A DNA stretch of 64,000 bases from Pachypanchax playfairii (lineage: Eukaryota > Chordata > Actinopteri > Cyprinodontiformes > Aplocheilidae), in assembly GCA_006937955.1 (NCBI GenBank), contig SSNP01000059.1, positions 1,790,284 through 1,854,283 on the forward strand, in the 5' to 3' direction. Below are positions 42,534-52,945 of this stretch, one piece after another (position 1 is the stretch's first letter; every line of letters starts with the position of its first letter). The notes beneath the pieces are model-generated. The model searched no databases. It was not told the origin of the DNA and saw nothing but the letters and a program-made list of their open reading frames with translations. The position numbers and the translations under genes are program-made.

Positions 42534-43852
42534 AGGGATAGTTCGGTGTTTTTCACATGAATCTGTATGGCATCACCGTCTGCAGTCTCGTGCAGACACA
42601 CTGACTTACCCCCGACAGCGTCCTGTGAGCCGAGTTTTCGTCCAGTTTTGGTCAAAGCGAAAGTAGTCCCGGCAGCTGTCCTGGGGTCAGCAAAGTAAAA
42701 CGTTTTTCTTCCCAAAACAGTGTGTGTTTGAATGAGTGATTTATTTGCATAACAAAACCCTGGTAGTCCAAAAAGTCACACCTTGTAATTGCCTGGGACT
42801 ACCTTCTCTCAAATGCGATCAGTGTGCACTGCAACCGCTAGGTGACAGCTAGCTTAGGCTACCTGTTTCAGCCACTTAGTTTAGTGTTTGGGAAGTTAAC
42901 GGCGCCATTTCTGACTACAGCGACGATGAAAGCATTGATTTCAGCACACAACCAAGGGGATATCTATATGAACCCGAATATACGGATGCTGAAATTCATC
43001 AGATGGAAGTAGAACGAGCAGAGAGAGAGAGAGAGGGTGGACAGAGAGGTGGAAGGTGAAGCCGCAGCTGGAGCTGCAAGACCTCGGGTGACGGACAAAT
43101 GGTGGTGTACGTGTTTCAAGTGCGAGGTAATGCAGACCGAGGTGGAATGCTACTGTTGCCACGAATGGGACCTCGTTATGCCACAGATGCAAGACCTCTC
43201 AATTGACGAGGAGGCCGGCGCGTCAGCATCTGTTTGCATCACCAAAAATAATGATCTACCTGCGCTCCTGAATGCGGGTGACTTTTTTCCACGTCCCGAA
43301 AATAAAATGGAAGAAGCGTCCCAGACCAGCTGGACCCGATGTGTGAGGAGACTCACTCACATCTTTGTTGGTACAGCCTGGATAGTCGCAAGTACGCACC
43401 ATTTTTTCAAATAAACATATATTTCTTTAGAAGCTGATGAACTTCTCGCTCTAGCTCTCGAACCAGCTCGTAAGCGTCGCAGGTCTGTACTCTGTAAACA
43501 CTGTCGAACAACTGATGAAAGTTGTTGGCTAGTGCACACAGCTGTTAGCAGTGACAGCGTGCACTGATCGCATTTGAGAGAAAGTAGTCCCAGGCAATTA
43601 CAAGGTGTGACTTTTTGAACTACCAGGGTTTTGTTATGCAAATAAATCACTCATTCGAACACACACTGTTTTGGGAAGAAAAACGTTTTACTTTGCTGAC
43701 CCCAGGACAGCTGCCGGGACTACTTTCGCTTTGACCAAAACTGGACGAAAACTCGTCTGACAGGACGCTGTCGGGGGTAAGTCAGTGTGTCTGCACGAGA
43801 CTGCAGACGGTGATGCCATACAGATTCATGTGAAAAATACCAAACTATCCCT
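42534..43852 (+). mobile_element. TTAA-target element C with 291-bp inverted repeats and a cysteine-rich coding relic
   Basis: The ends (AGGGATAGTTCGGTGTTTTT / AGGGATAGTTTGGTATTTTT) start inverted repeats of about 291 bp (42534-42824 and 43562-43852), only a few percent different. TTAA flanks both sides (42530-42533, 43853-43856). TTAA duplication suggests Kolobok or piggyBac. No transposase is visible. Between the repeats is a gene-like segment related to the cytoplasmic tail of P2X7 receptors. Confidence 0.8.
42880..43414 (+). pseudogene. P2X7-tail-like cysteine domain protein relic
   Basis: A first open frame from 42880 reads an acidic N-terminus (SDYSDDESIDF) and GYLYEPEYTDAEIHQME, then shifts by one base in a GA repeat near 43022-43035. 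The second frame continues with DKWWCTCFKCEVM, ECYCCHEWDLVM and CITKNNDLPALLNAG. A further shift near 43280 is suggested by FFHVPKIKWKKRP in another frame. W-C-x-C-x2-C plus E-C-x-C-C matches the zinc-binding ballast region of P2X7 and its many fish relatives. No ATG is seen in the first frame. The protein would be soluble; its role is unknown. It is damaged in this copy. Confidence 0.65.
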
Positions 43853-43856
43853 TTAA

Positions 43857-44516
43857 CTGACAACATTTTAACATTTGGTCTCACCAGGTGAGTGTCAGTG
43901 GGCTTCTCATAGATGTTCTTTCATTTTATTCATCCACTAATGACTGTCAGTCATTATCCACCACAGCCTCATATTTAAGCCTCGGTCACAGTCATATGAA
44001 CTAATGTATGTAAACACTATTAACAATTATTGGACTGTTTACTACAGCCTCCTTAATGCAGCTGTACAGCAGCCTTATAAGAATCTTGTGTCTGTGACCT
44101 GTTCAGAAGTTCATGACCAGGTTGATAATCTGCTTTAAGATTTTCCATGAACGTGCCGCCGCCCCACAAACCCTCTAAATAGGAACGCTGGTGTAATACC
44201 TTCCAAACAACCTGCACAGAGCCATGATTGAGGATTAATTACTTGATTATTTACTGCTAATATAGTAAAGAACTGGATGTTTTCACAAGGACATAAATAG
44301 ACCACAATAAATAAATGTTTCCAGAAGGTTTCTCTTACTTCTCATTTTTCATAATGTGTGAGGCGACAAATTAAAACAGCTTGTTAAAGGTGTTCTAGTC
44401 TCTTCCTACTTGCGGTCTAACTCACGGAACTGAATTTGGTTCTGGCTGTAGGGGTTCTGCATCTGGATCCAGTCTTGCTCCCACCTGCGTGGCGTCTTCT
44501 CTCCATGTGCTCACAA
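43857..44516. other. No gene recognised
   Basis: Anonymous sequence leading into a minisatellite. Confidence 0.5.
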
Positions 44517-45333
44517 GCAGCAGCTGCATCTGGTAGATCTCCATCCTGCAGCTGGTAGATCTCCATCCTGCAGCTGCAGCTGAAGGTGCATCTGGTAGAT
44601 CTCCATCTTGCAGCTGCAGCTGGTAGATCTCCATCCTGCAGCTGCAGCTGGTAGATCTCCATCCTGCAGCTGCAGCTGAAGGTGCATCTGGTAGATCTCC
44701 ATCCTGCAGCTGAAGGCGCATCTGGTAGATCTCCATCCTGCAGCTGCAGCTGGTAGATCTCCATCCTGCAGCTGCAGCTGAAGGTGCATCTGGTAGATCT
44801 CCATCCTGCAGCTGCAGCTGAAGGTGCATCTGGTAGATCTCCATCCTGCAGCTGCAGCTGGTAGATCTCCATCCTGCAGCTGCAGCTGAAGGTGCATCTG
44901 GTAGATCTCCATCCTGCAACTGGTAGATCTCCATCCTGCAGCTGCAGCTGGTAGATCTCCATCCTGCAGCTGCAGCTGAAGGTGCAGCTGGTAGATCTCC
45001 ATCTTGTAGCTGCAGCTGAAGGTGCAGCTGGTAGATCTCCATCCTGCAGCTGGTAGATCTCCATCCTGCAGCAGCAGCTAGTAGATCTCCATCCTGCAGC
45101 TGGTAGATCTCCATCCTGCAGCTGGTAGATCTCCATCCTGCAGCAGCAGCTAGTAGATCTCCATCCTGCAGCTGGTAGATCTCCATCCTGCAGCAGCAGC
45201 TAGTAGATCTCCATCCTGCAGCTGCAGCTGGTAGATCTCCATCCTGCAGCTGCAGCTGGTAGATCTCCATCCTGCAGCTGTAGCTGGTAGATCTCCATCC
45301 TGCAGCTGCAGCTGAAGGTGCAACTGGTAGATC
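44517..45333. repeat. Compound minisatellite, 22/28/34/40-bp units
   Basis: The core unit CTGCAGCTGGTAGATCTCCATC (written in two parts: CTGCAGCTGG, TAGATCTCCATC) is repeated with insertions of CTGCAG, CAGCAG or GCTGAAGGTGCA. Unit lengths are 22, 28, 34 and 40 bp. All leave remainder 1 on division by three, so each - strand frame cycles through the same three peptides (MEIYQLQ, DGDLPAA, GWRSTSC) and all three frames stay open. Long open frames here are a by-product. Confidence 0.9.
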
Positions 45334-46735
45334 TCTCTGTGTTATGAACATCTTGAACATTAGAAAATGTTCACAAACTTCTGAGCAGATGTGATGATCA
45401 ACATAAATAACTTTAGAGATACTGGACCTCCACCATCTATGTTCCCAGATAAGATATGTGCTCCATTTGTCAAGCTCTTAATAACAATGACTTGAAACTG
45501 CCCTGAGTTGCACATGGGGGGGGGAGGGGGGGGGTCATGCACCTTACTACAAAAGAGTTAAAGAGTTTGTAACATTAAACCAGAAGAAGTTTCCAACACA
45601 CATATGAAGGGAGCAAGAACTCTGCAGCCAGCTTATGACTGAAAATCTCCTCATTCTCAAGGTTTCATCAAGTTATTCATGCAACAACTACCTGCAGGAA
45701 ACTGGAGACTTGTACTCAGGATGCATTTGCACAGGTCATTGTGACCAAAGGATTTAATGACTCAGTCATCCCTGCTTGGCTCTGATGAACCTGGTTTTGG
45801 GTCAGCAATTAGAAATTTGACTAAATGTTTTTAAAACAAATTGTTAACTGATTTTAGAAAAGATAGTTCAGCTAGCGTACATGTTGTCATCTCTGGTGAA
45901 GATGTTTTATTTACTCTTTACAACATACTTCTGACATACAACAACTGTTAGCAGTTGGGTGTGCAGTGAATTTACTGGCACAGCTCTAAGACTGACCGTG
46001 AGGAGGTCAATGGAAAACACTATAGACTTATTCTTGCAGATCCAGAACTACACAATGAGTTTAGGTTGCTTCAGTCTGGATGCAGAAATCTGGTTCCAGA
46101 AGGAACTTCAAGGCTTTTGCTTGTGAAAATTTTCTTTTGCCAAAAGTAAATCGCTGCTCAGATTCTTTTAAAAATATAAATACAAATTTACATGGAAACA
46201 CACTGTTTGTTATTTTAATTAAGGGTTTAATTTGTTTTAATAGTGAGTATTTTAAAATACAACAAAAAAAAATCTACATAAGTGGAATTTTTATTGAAAT
46301 TCGTTCGGACTAAGAGTAAAACTTTAAGACAAGAAAAGTAAAAGGTTTATAGTTTGAATAGAGAAAGAAAGAAAATTACTTAATTTAATTGGTTCAGATC
46401 GATATTTATTGCACTTAAATCCCAAGACAAACATGGTCATTCCCTTCCCCTGGCTGATGTCAACTTCAGGATGACGAAAACTTAATGTAACACCCCCCCT
46501 CACCCCCCCACCCCCGGGGCTGCAGGCTGGAAATGAGTGACAAGGAGGAACTGAAACTGTGATCTCGCTCGCGGATGCAGCGCTTTCTTGTGTAACTGCA
46601 GTTGCTCAAAAGGCTTAAACTCAGAGGAGGAGCTGCAGCTCAGACTGTCAAGTTGTGGGTGTGAATCTGCCAGAAGCCTCGAAGCATCTGAATCAACGTG
46701 TTTTCTCCTGCGCATTTCTGTTTTACCTGCAGAAT
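45334..46735. other. ptger4 upstream region
   Basis: Contains a G-rich run (45518-45534) and a C-rich run (46492-46516). A good splice acceptor (TTTCTGTTTTACCTGCAG) ends at 46732, suggesting that an untranslated first exon lies upstream, as in mammalian PTGER4. The exon itself was not located. No other gene is seen. Confidence 0.45.
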
Positions 46736-46759
46736 ATGGAGGATCCGTTCTGTGCGTAA
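46736..46759 (+). promoter_or_regulatory. Upstream ORF 1 in the ptger4 leader
   Basis: ATG at 46736, seven codons, TAA at 46757-46759, 120 nt before the receptor start. It lies just after the candidate splice acceptor. Confidence 0.5.
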
Positions 46760-46780
46760 AGGTTCCACTTGTTGGACACG

Positions 46781-46870
46781 ATGGATTTGGGTTTTAGTGA
46801 AAAGGCTGAGGAAAGCGCGTCTGTGGAAAGTCTCTTTACTTTGGATCTGGCAGAAGAATCTTTGTTGTAA
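46781..46870 (+). promoter_or_regulatory. Upstream ORF 2 in the ptger4 leader
   Basis: ATG at 46781, 29 acidic codons (MDLGFSEKAEESAS...), TAA at 46868-46870, nine bases before the receptor ATG. Reinitiation or leaky scanning would be needed to translate the receptor if the mRNA includes this leader. Confidence 0.5.
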
Positions 46871-46879
46871 AGCGCAGCC

Positions 46880-49005
46880 ATGAACAACACAACACCACAT
46901 CGTCCGCCGCCCACCGTCCCGGTGATTATGTTCATTTTTGGTGTAGTTGGAAATGTCATCGCCATCGTGGTTCTGCAGCTGTCCCGAAAGGAGAAGAAAG
47001 AGACAACTTTTTACACCCTCGTGTGTGGCCTGGCGGTGACGGATCTCCTTGGCACCCTGCTGGTCAGCCCTGTCACCATCGCCACCTACATGAACGGCTC
47101 CAAGCTGGAGGGCGAGCCGCTGTGCCAGTACTCTGGCTTCATCCTGCTCTTCTTCTTCTTGGTGCAGCTCAGCATTGTCTTCACCATGTCGCTGGAGAGA
47201 TATCTGGCAATCAACCATGCATACTTTTACAACGAGTACATCAACCAAAAACTGGCCGCGCTGACGCTGTTGGTCGTGTACATCTCTAACCTCGTGTTTT
47301 GCGCGCTGCCCATCGCAGGAATCGGACGAGTGACGCTCCAGGCTTCCCAAACCTGGTGCTTCATTGACTGGCAGAACAACCACACCACAAACAAGACTTT
47401 TAATCTGATATATGCAGGTGTGAACTCGGTGGTCGTGTTGTCCACAGTCATATGTAATGTGATGGTGTGCGGAGCTCTGATCCTCATGCACAAGAGGTTC
47501 CTCCGACGCACGTCTCTGGGCACAGACCCGCGGCGCATCGCTGAACTCCGGCACAGGCGGAGTTTCAGACGATTAGCTGCCGCAGAGATCCGGATGGTGA
47601 TCCTGCTCATCGCTACCTCCGTCGTGGTTCTTATCTGCTCTTTACCTTTACTGGTGAGTACTGAGAACTGTTGGTTTCTAAATGCGTAAATACTTTAACA
47701 AACAAGTTGCTAGGAAGAATAAAATGATCAGAAAATAAAGAATGGAACATGATTAAACTGTATAAGAGCAAAAACCAAGACAGAAACAAACAGGAATCTG
47801 GTTAACCGTCAGACTAATCTCTGAACTATTTGTTCTTGAGATCTTTGATGACGCATTCTCTCAAGCACATGTGCGGTTGTTCACGCTCTTCATTCAACTG
47901 GTAGAACAGGGACTAATACTGGCATAGCTTCAAAAGCAAAACAGTTGATATAACTACAGAAAGTGACGTCAGCACTGCACTTGAGGATTTAAACCCAGAA
48001 ACCTCATTTAATTTTATAAAAAAACATTTTGGGATTGGGTCAATCCTATCAGAAGTTTGTGTTTAATGTTTTGTAATTATTAAACTGTTTACATTTGGGC
48101 ATGGATTCTCATTTGAAGGGAAATCTTAGCTCATTTATAAATACTGTGCCATTTTTTGCCTCCGGCTTTTGGAAAGAATCCCTGACTGTTTATTAGAATC
48201 AAGGGAGGCAAAAGATAATTTATGATGAAAGTTAAATGTGTTTTTCTTGGCTTTGATAACTGAGGTTAGAAAAACATCTACTGAATTTAGATTTGGGCAT
48301 TCTTTGGCAGTGATGTAGAGATACATAAACCAAAAACACACATTTCTATTTGAAATACAGGTTTAGGACTTTTTATGTGTTAAAACCAGGACAGGCTGAA
48401 GTAACATGTCTGTTTTCTGTCATCAGTTGAGGATCTTTGAGAACCAACTAAACATGAACCAGAAAACAAACTCCTCAGAGTCAAATAAAGACCTGCACGC
48501 CATCCGCATGGCCTCTATTAACCCCATCTTAGACCCTTGGATCTACATTCTCATCAGAAGGACTGTGGTTCTCAAGCTGATGGAGAAGATCAAGTGTCTG
48601 TTCTGTAAAATGGGCGGGCGAAGGCAACAGGGAGGAGGGCAGTTTCGCTGTACTGACGGCTACCTCTCCTCCTCCATCGTTTCAAAGGAATCTCCATCAC
48701 TCATGTCCCGTGAGATGCGGGACAGGGTGAGTACCTTGCACACGGTCCTGTACCCCGCTGACAGGAACACACTGAGACCTGAGTCATTTAAAGCGGGGTC
48801 AGATGGTGGCTCCAGTCCAGGAACTGCAAAGACCTCACAGGGTCCCAAGGAGGTGATGTCGCTCCATAGGAAGCTCTCGCAGAAGGTTTCAGAGGACAAC
48901 GTGGCGTGCAAGATGCTGAACGAGTTTCCAGTCTGCTCTAAAGTCTCGCCCCTACATGTGACCTTCACAAATGAGTGTTCAAACATGCAAGAGAAATGCA
49001 TATGA
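46880..49005 (+). CDS. ptger4: Prostaglandin E2 receptor EP4 (two coding exons)
   Basis: Coding exons are 46880-47653 and 48427-49005, joined at a phase-0 GTGAGT...CATCAG intron of 773 bp at the end of transmembrane helix 6, the position I recall for mammalian prostanoid receptors. The product is 450 residues (human about 488). It is a class A G-protein-coupled receptor of the plasma membrane: TM1 about 13-35, TM2 46-70, TM3 85-105, ERY at 106-108, TM4 126-146, TM5 176-200, TM6 237-260, TM7 285-303. N-glycosylation sequons occur at Asn2/3, Asn72 and in loop 2. Cys82-Cys160 is the expected disulfide. The prostanoid signature TWCFIDW (158-164) and Arg285 in AIRMASINPILDPWIY, which holds the prostaglandin carboxylate, are present. 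The Ser/Thr-rich tail ends EKCI as in human EP4. It couples mainly to Gs. Teleosts have several EP4 paralogues; ttc33 nearby helps, but I cannot assign a/b/c. Confidence 0.95.
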
Positions 49006-50287
49006 CCATTAGCGTGACCTCGGCATCATCACTGGATAAAGACTGATTTATCAACCATCGGTCAGATTTCACATGTATGTTGATTATAAAACACATGTTC
49101 CGTATGTCTAATGATATGATCCACATCAGAGAGGAGCTCCTCTGTTTGCACTTTCATGACCTAAAAACCAGCGTTTGGCTGTCGGGACGTTTTATGGCAT
49201 GTTGACAACCTGCACAATGATTGTCAAGAACCAACGTTAAAATGTGAACTTCATATTAATTTATTGTACTTTATTGTCTTCTCTGTGAGAAGGTTGGAAC
49301 AGTTCTTAAAGAGTTCTGAATAAGACAAATAATCTTTTTTGTTTTGTCTGTGTGGATTTTTGTAAACACTTTGGTCACAAAGCCAAAGTTCAACCATTTC
49401 ATTATAAAAGGCAGCTATTTCTCAACAGACACTAGAGCATGATGGGAGATAAAATTGTTCAGTTACACTTTTCAATCCAGTAAACTGTAGCAATGAATGC
49501 AGTTTCATCTTAATCTAATGTGCTGTAACTCCCAGTTTCATTAAAATCTCTAGTTGTGATTAGACAAAGAAAAAAATAAACACAATTTTCTGTGTCCTGT
49601 CAGCTGGTATCTTACTGGGCCGAGACTGTCTGGGACTAGTTGGAGAAAATGTGCAAATTCTGTTGAAATTACAGCTAATTAGTAGGTACAACACGTTTCT
49701 ATATGGATCACATGGTCATATGATATAATTGGAAAAAAAAAACATACAAACTGCAGCAGTTGTGCTTCTGCTGTGTAAATCCTCATGTTGCAATTTAGTC
49801 ACAAAATGCTGAGATGAATCATGTGACTATTGAGATTTTTTAGGGGAAAAGTTCAAAATTCCAAATTCTAATTTCTAGAGCAAAGTGACCCCGTGACTCA
49901 CAGATGGAAGATTAGAACTCTTATGATTGTTAGAAGACATTTGACATTTGCAAGTTGTTGCTAACAGTTGAAGCCCAGTGAAATACTAGCTTAAATTGTA
50001 ATCGTTTCCTGTTTTGACCAGTGCTGACTTTGTGTTGCTGTAATAAAGATTCATATCCAACCACTTTATGGTGAAAATCACAATGTTGTAAAAAATGTAT
50101 AAAATGAAAATAAAAGTAAAATGTCATTAAAATGTGGCACTTCTACTTGTTTTGGTAACATGTGCAAAATATCAACATTTTATTTAAACCAAACAAATTC
50201 AAATAGACTTTCTAAACCCCTGGAGAGAAATTAGATATTGTACTATGTCAGTGTTTCTTCAGTGTCCCCTGTGCTGCTGATCACCTG
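49006..50287 (+). other. ptger4 3' UTR and flank
   Basis: AT-rich. Candidate polyadenylation signals include AATAAA near 49576, 50042 and 50109. No coding sequence on either strand is supported. Confidence 0.45.
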
Positions 50288-50628
50288 GTCAGACATACAA
50301 CTCTTCAGTCTCACAAACCTTGGTCTGTTTTGTCAGGTAGACCTTAATCCAGGTGATGGTGGAGGCATCTACCTGTATCTTCTGGAGGTTTTTATACAGT
50401 AAAACAGACTGAATTGTGTTAAATACACTGGAGAAATCAAAGAACATGATCCTCACAGTGCTGCCTGCTTCGTACAGATGACAGTGGGTGTGTTGAAGTA
50501 GGTGTATGATGGTGAGGGAGGCCACCAGCTACTCCTGATGCTGCAGGAAATGATGGAACAGCATCAGAAACCAGATCTATGACTGAATCAGATGTTCTCT
50601 CCATGCAGCTCTCAGTTCTGTTGATCAC
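50288..50628 (-). mobile_element. Rex1-like LINE fragment (RT core)
   Basis: The - strand reads VRIMFFDFSSVFNTIQ, the first catalytic RT motif of Rex1-type LINEs, followed by WIKVYLTKQTK. A frameshift near 50437-50525 separates the upstream part. Old and inactive. Confidence 0.7.
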
Positions 50629-50816
50629 AAGTTTTCTCTGAATGAAAGTCTGAAATGTTTACCAATAAAACAAGATAAAAATACTCAAAAAAGATTAAAA
50701 AAACTACTTGTGACATCACAGAACTACTGCAACCATCTGCCACCATGTGTAGCTATTCCATTATGATAATATATAGAGAGATATTATAGAATAGATACTA
50801 TCTAGTATAATATGAC

Positions 50817-51878
50817 CAGGGGTGCACATAAGTGGTCAGCAGGTCTGCACACACTGTCAAAATATAAAATGCACCAGATGAAAAGTTGCAACACGCGTTT
50901 GCGTACTTAACATTGGTTTGGCTGAGCTGCGTGAATTTTTAGGTTAATCAGAGGCGGTTCATTGTCAAATAAATGAAGAATCCCGTTGACTTCTTTTGTT
51001 TGACTGATATGTTTCTCAGCCAGAGCGCCGAAGTTCCAGCTGATCAGCTGATGCTGCGTCTCTCTCTGTCTCTGTGTATCAGTTTGCCAGTGTGACGGAT
51101 TTTCAGTCAGTCAGATCAGTGCAGCTGACTGCAGGATTCTGCATCGCGTCAAAACTGAAAAAATTCACTGAATAAGACAAATAGACCATCGTGGCACAGA
51201 CGTGTAGAACTACCTTTTTGTGCTATAAAATACAGAAAACCACCTGTTTTAATCAACAGTATCAGCGTATTTGTCTGTGATCNNNNNNNNNNNNNNNNNN
51301 NNNNNNNNNNNNNNNNNNNNNNNNNNNNNNNNNNNNNNNNNNNNNNNNNNNNNNNNNNNNNNNNNNNNNNNNNNNNNNNNNNNNNNNNNNNNNNNNNNNN
51401 NNNNNNNNNNNNNNNNNNNNNNNNNNNNNNNNNNNNNNNNNNNNNNNNNNNNNNNNNNNNNNNNNNNNNNNNNNNNNNNNNNNNNNNNNNNNNNNNNNNN
51501 NNNNNNNNNNNNNNNNNNNNNNNNNNNNNNNNNNNNNNNNNNNNNNNNNNNNNNNNNNNNNNNNNNNNNNNNNNNNNNNNNNNNNNNNNNNNNNNNNNNN
51601 NNNNNNNNNNNNNNNNNNNNNNNNNNNNNNTTTTTTTTACCAGTATTTTTATATTTTACTGGTTTCTCTTGATTTTTTTCAACAATTAAAGGATTTTTAT
51701 TGAAACAAATATAGAGCCAGGTAAAGTAAACAGACTGAATTTGAAGCTTGATGAAACCAAAAACAAAGCAGAGGAGCTCGGAAGAGACACAGCGAGACAC
51801 ATTTAAAAATGTGAGGACCAAGAAACAACCCTAGGTTCTCTTCTGAGAACCAGGCCAAAAATATTATGTGCACCCCTG
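50817..51878. mobile_element. hAT-type non-autonomous element, full span with gap
   Basis: Left end CAGGGGTGCACATAA at 50817, right end its inverse at 51864-51878. The 8-bp flanks AATATGAC and ATTATAAG agree at five positions, so the target duplication is imperfect. 51196-51282 and 51631-51878 match positions 1-87 and 331-578. No transposase is seen. Confidence 0.65.
51283..51630. other. Assembly gap (348 N)
   Basis: In the related copy at the window start the corresponding interval is 88-330, about 243-245 bp, so the N run is about 104 bp too long or the copy has an insertion. Confidence 0.9.
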
Positions 51879-52831
51879 ATTATAAGTTCCTTTTTGAGTC
51901 TTTGCAACAGATCAAATTTGAATCAATCCAGACATTATCAACCATTTCAGATCTGATCAGATTAGTCAAATCAAATATATATATATATATATATATGAAA
52001 TATACAGTACGTTGTCTGGTCTGGATGTAAAGGTGTCATGAACTTCTTTTCTAAACTGACAGGAATATTTATGGAATATGAAACACTTTCACATCTTCTC
52101 TAATACTGATAGAATCAGCTGATTCTCCACTCACTGGCAGATGATTTGTTCGTTGAAGATTTCCAGGTCCAACATGGAGGCTGTGCAGCAGAAAGCGATG
52201 ACCCATCACACACAGCTGACCTCAGACTCAAAAATCTGTTGAAGACATAAAGTCTCCCTGGAGACAGAAACTGACAAACAGCTGAAAGAAGATTTTAACA
52301 GATGAAAATTGATCCTTGTTGGAAACTTCTACCTTTTTTCCACCTCATCAGCTCTGGTAAGCAGCACGCTACCATTTTTATACAAAAAGCTGCTTTAAAC
52401 ATTTAAACTTTTAGGAAAAAAGTAGTTCAGAAGAAAAACCTGCTTTTAGAGTCAGTGGAGTTGAAGATATAATTCAAATAAAGGTTTATGTCCCTAATCT
52501 GCATGTCTGCTTTACAAAGTCCTGTCAAGTATTTCCTTTAGTCTCAAATTCATTGTCAGACATACTCAGTTTGTCAATTTAAGAAATGTTTCAACTGAAA
52601 TGTGAGAGAAATGCTTTTACAGGTTTTAACCATCAGCTTCTCTCTTGTGTGATTAATTACAACCATTTGCCTGTTTTTGGAAACCGACATAAAAGGAACA
52701 AGATACAGGTAAAAACTGGGCTGCACTGACACGGAGCTTCTTTTAAATTTGTTGACCACTTTGTGTTTTTAGATTTAATATTTCAGTGAGCTTTGCATCC
52801 CGTCTTGTATCTGAATCATTCGGGGTGGTTG
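51879..52831. other. No gene recognised
   Basis: Includes a short (TA)n at 51978-51997. No coding sequence supported. Confidence 0.5.
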
Positions 52832-52945
52832 TAGCTCAGTGGGTAAGACCGTTGTCTGCTAATGAGAAGGTTTACAGATCAATCCCAGCTTCCAGTGAGA
52901 CATGTTGAAGTGTCATTGGGCAAGACACTGACCCCCCCCCCGTGA
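52832..52945 (+). repeat. tRNA-derived SINE, head plus body
   Basis: TAGCTCAGTGG is a perfect pol III A box; AGATCAATCCC is a weak B box. The body (CATGTTGAAGTGTCATTGGG, CAAGACACTGA) matches the SINE-like units at 31384 and 34832, giving their missing head. Confidence 0.75.

Noticed and set aside
39798..45333. CRISPR-like arrays
   Set aside because: The repeats are head-to-tail without unique spacers, and the genome is vertebrate.
44417..45360. Three long overlapping - strand open frames (up to 312 codons)
   Set aside because: They are readings of the compound minisatellite. All three frames are open because of unit length, and there is no unique sequence or domain.
46640..47554. 304-codon open frame antisense to ptger4 exon 1
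   Set aside because: Opposite strand of a highly conserved receptor exon; the composition mirrors GPCR codons and no family fits.
51249..51821. 190-codon open frame on the - strand
   Set aside because: Most of it is N; the readable part is AT-rich hAT-element sequence without a domain.
52832..52905. Possible tRNA gene (perfect A box)
   Set aside because: The B box is degenerate, no cloverleaf is convincing, and the sequence continues into a SINE body seen elsewhere in the window.
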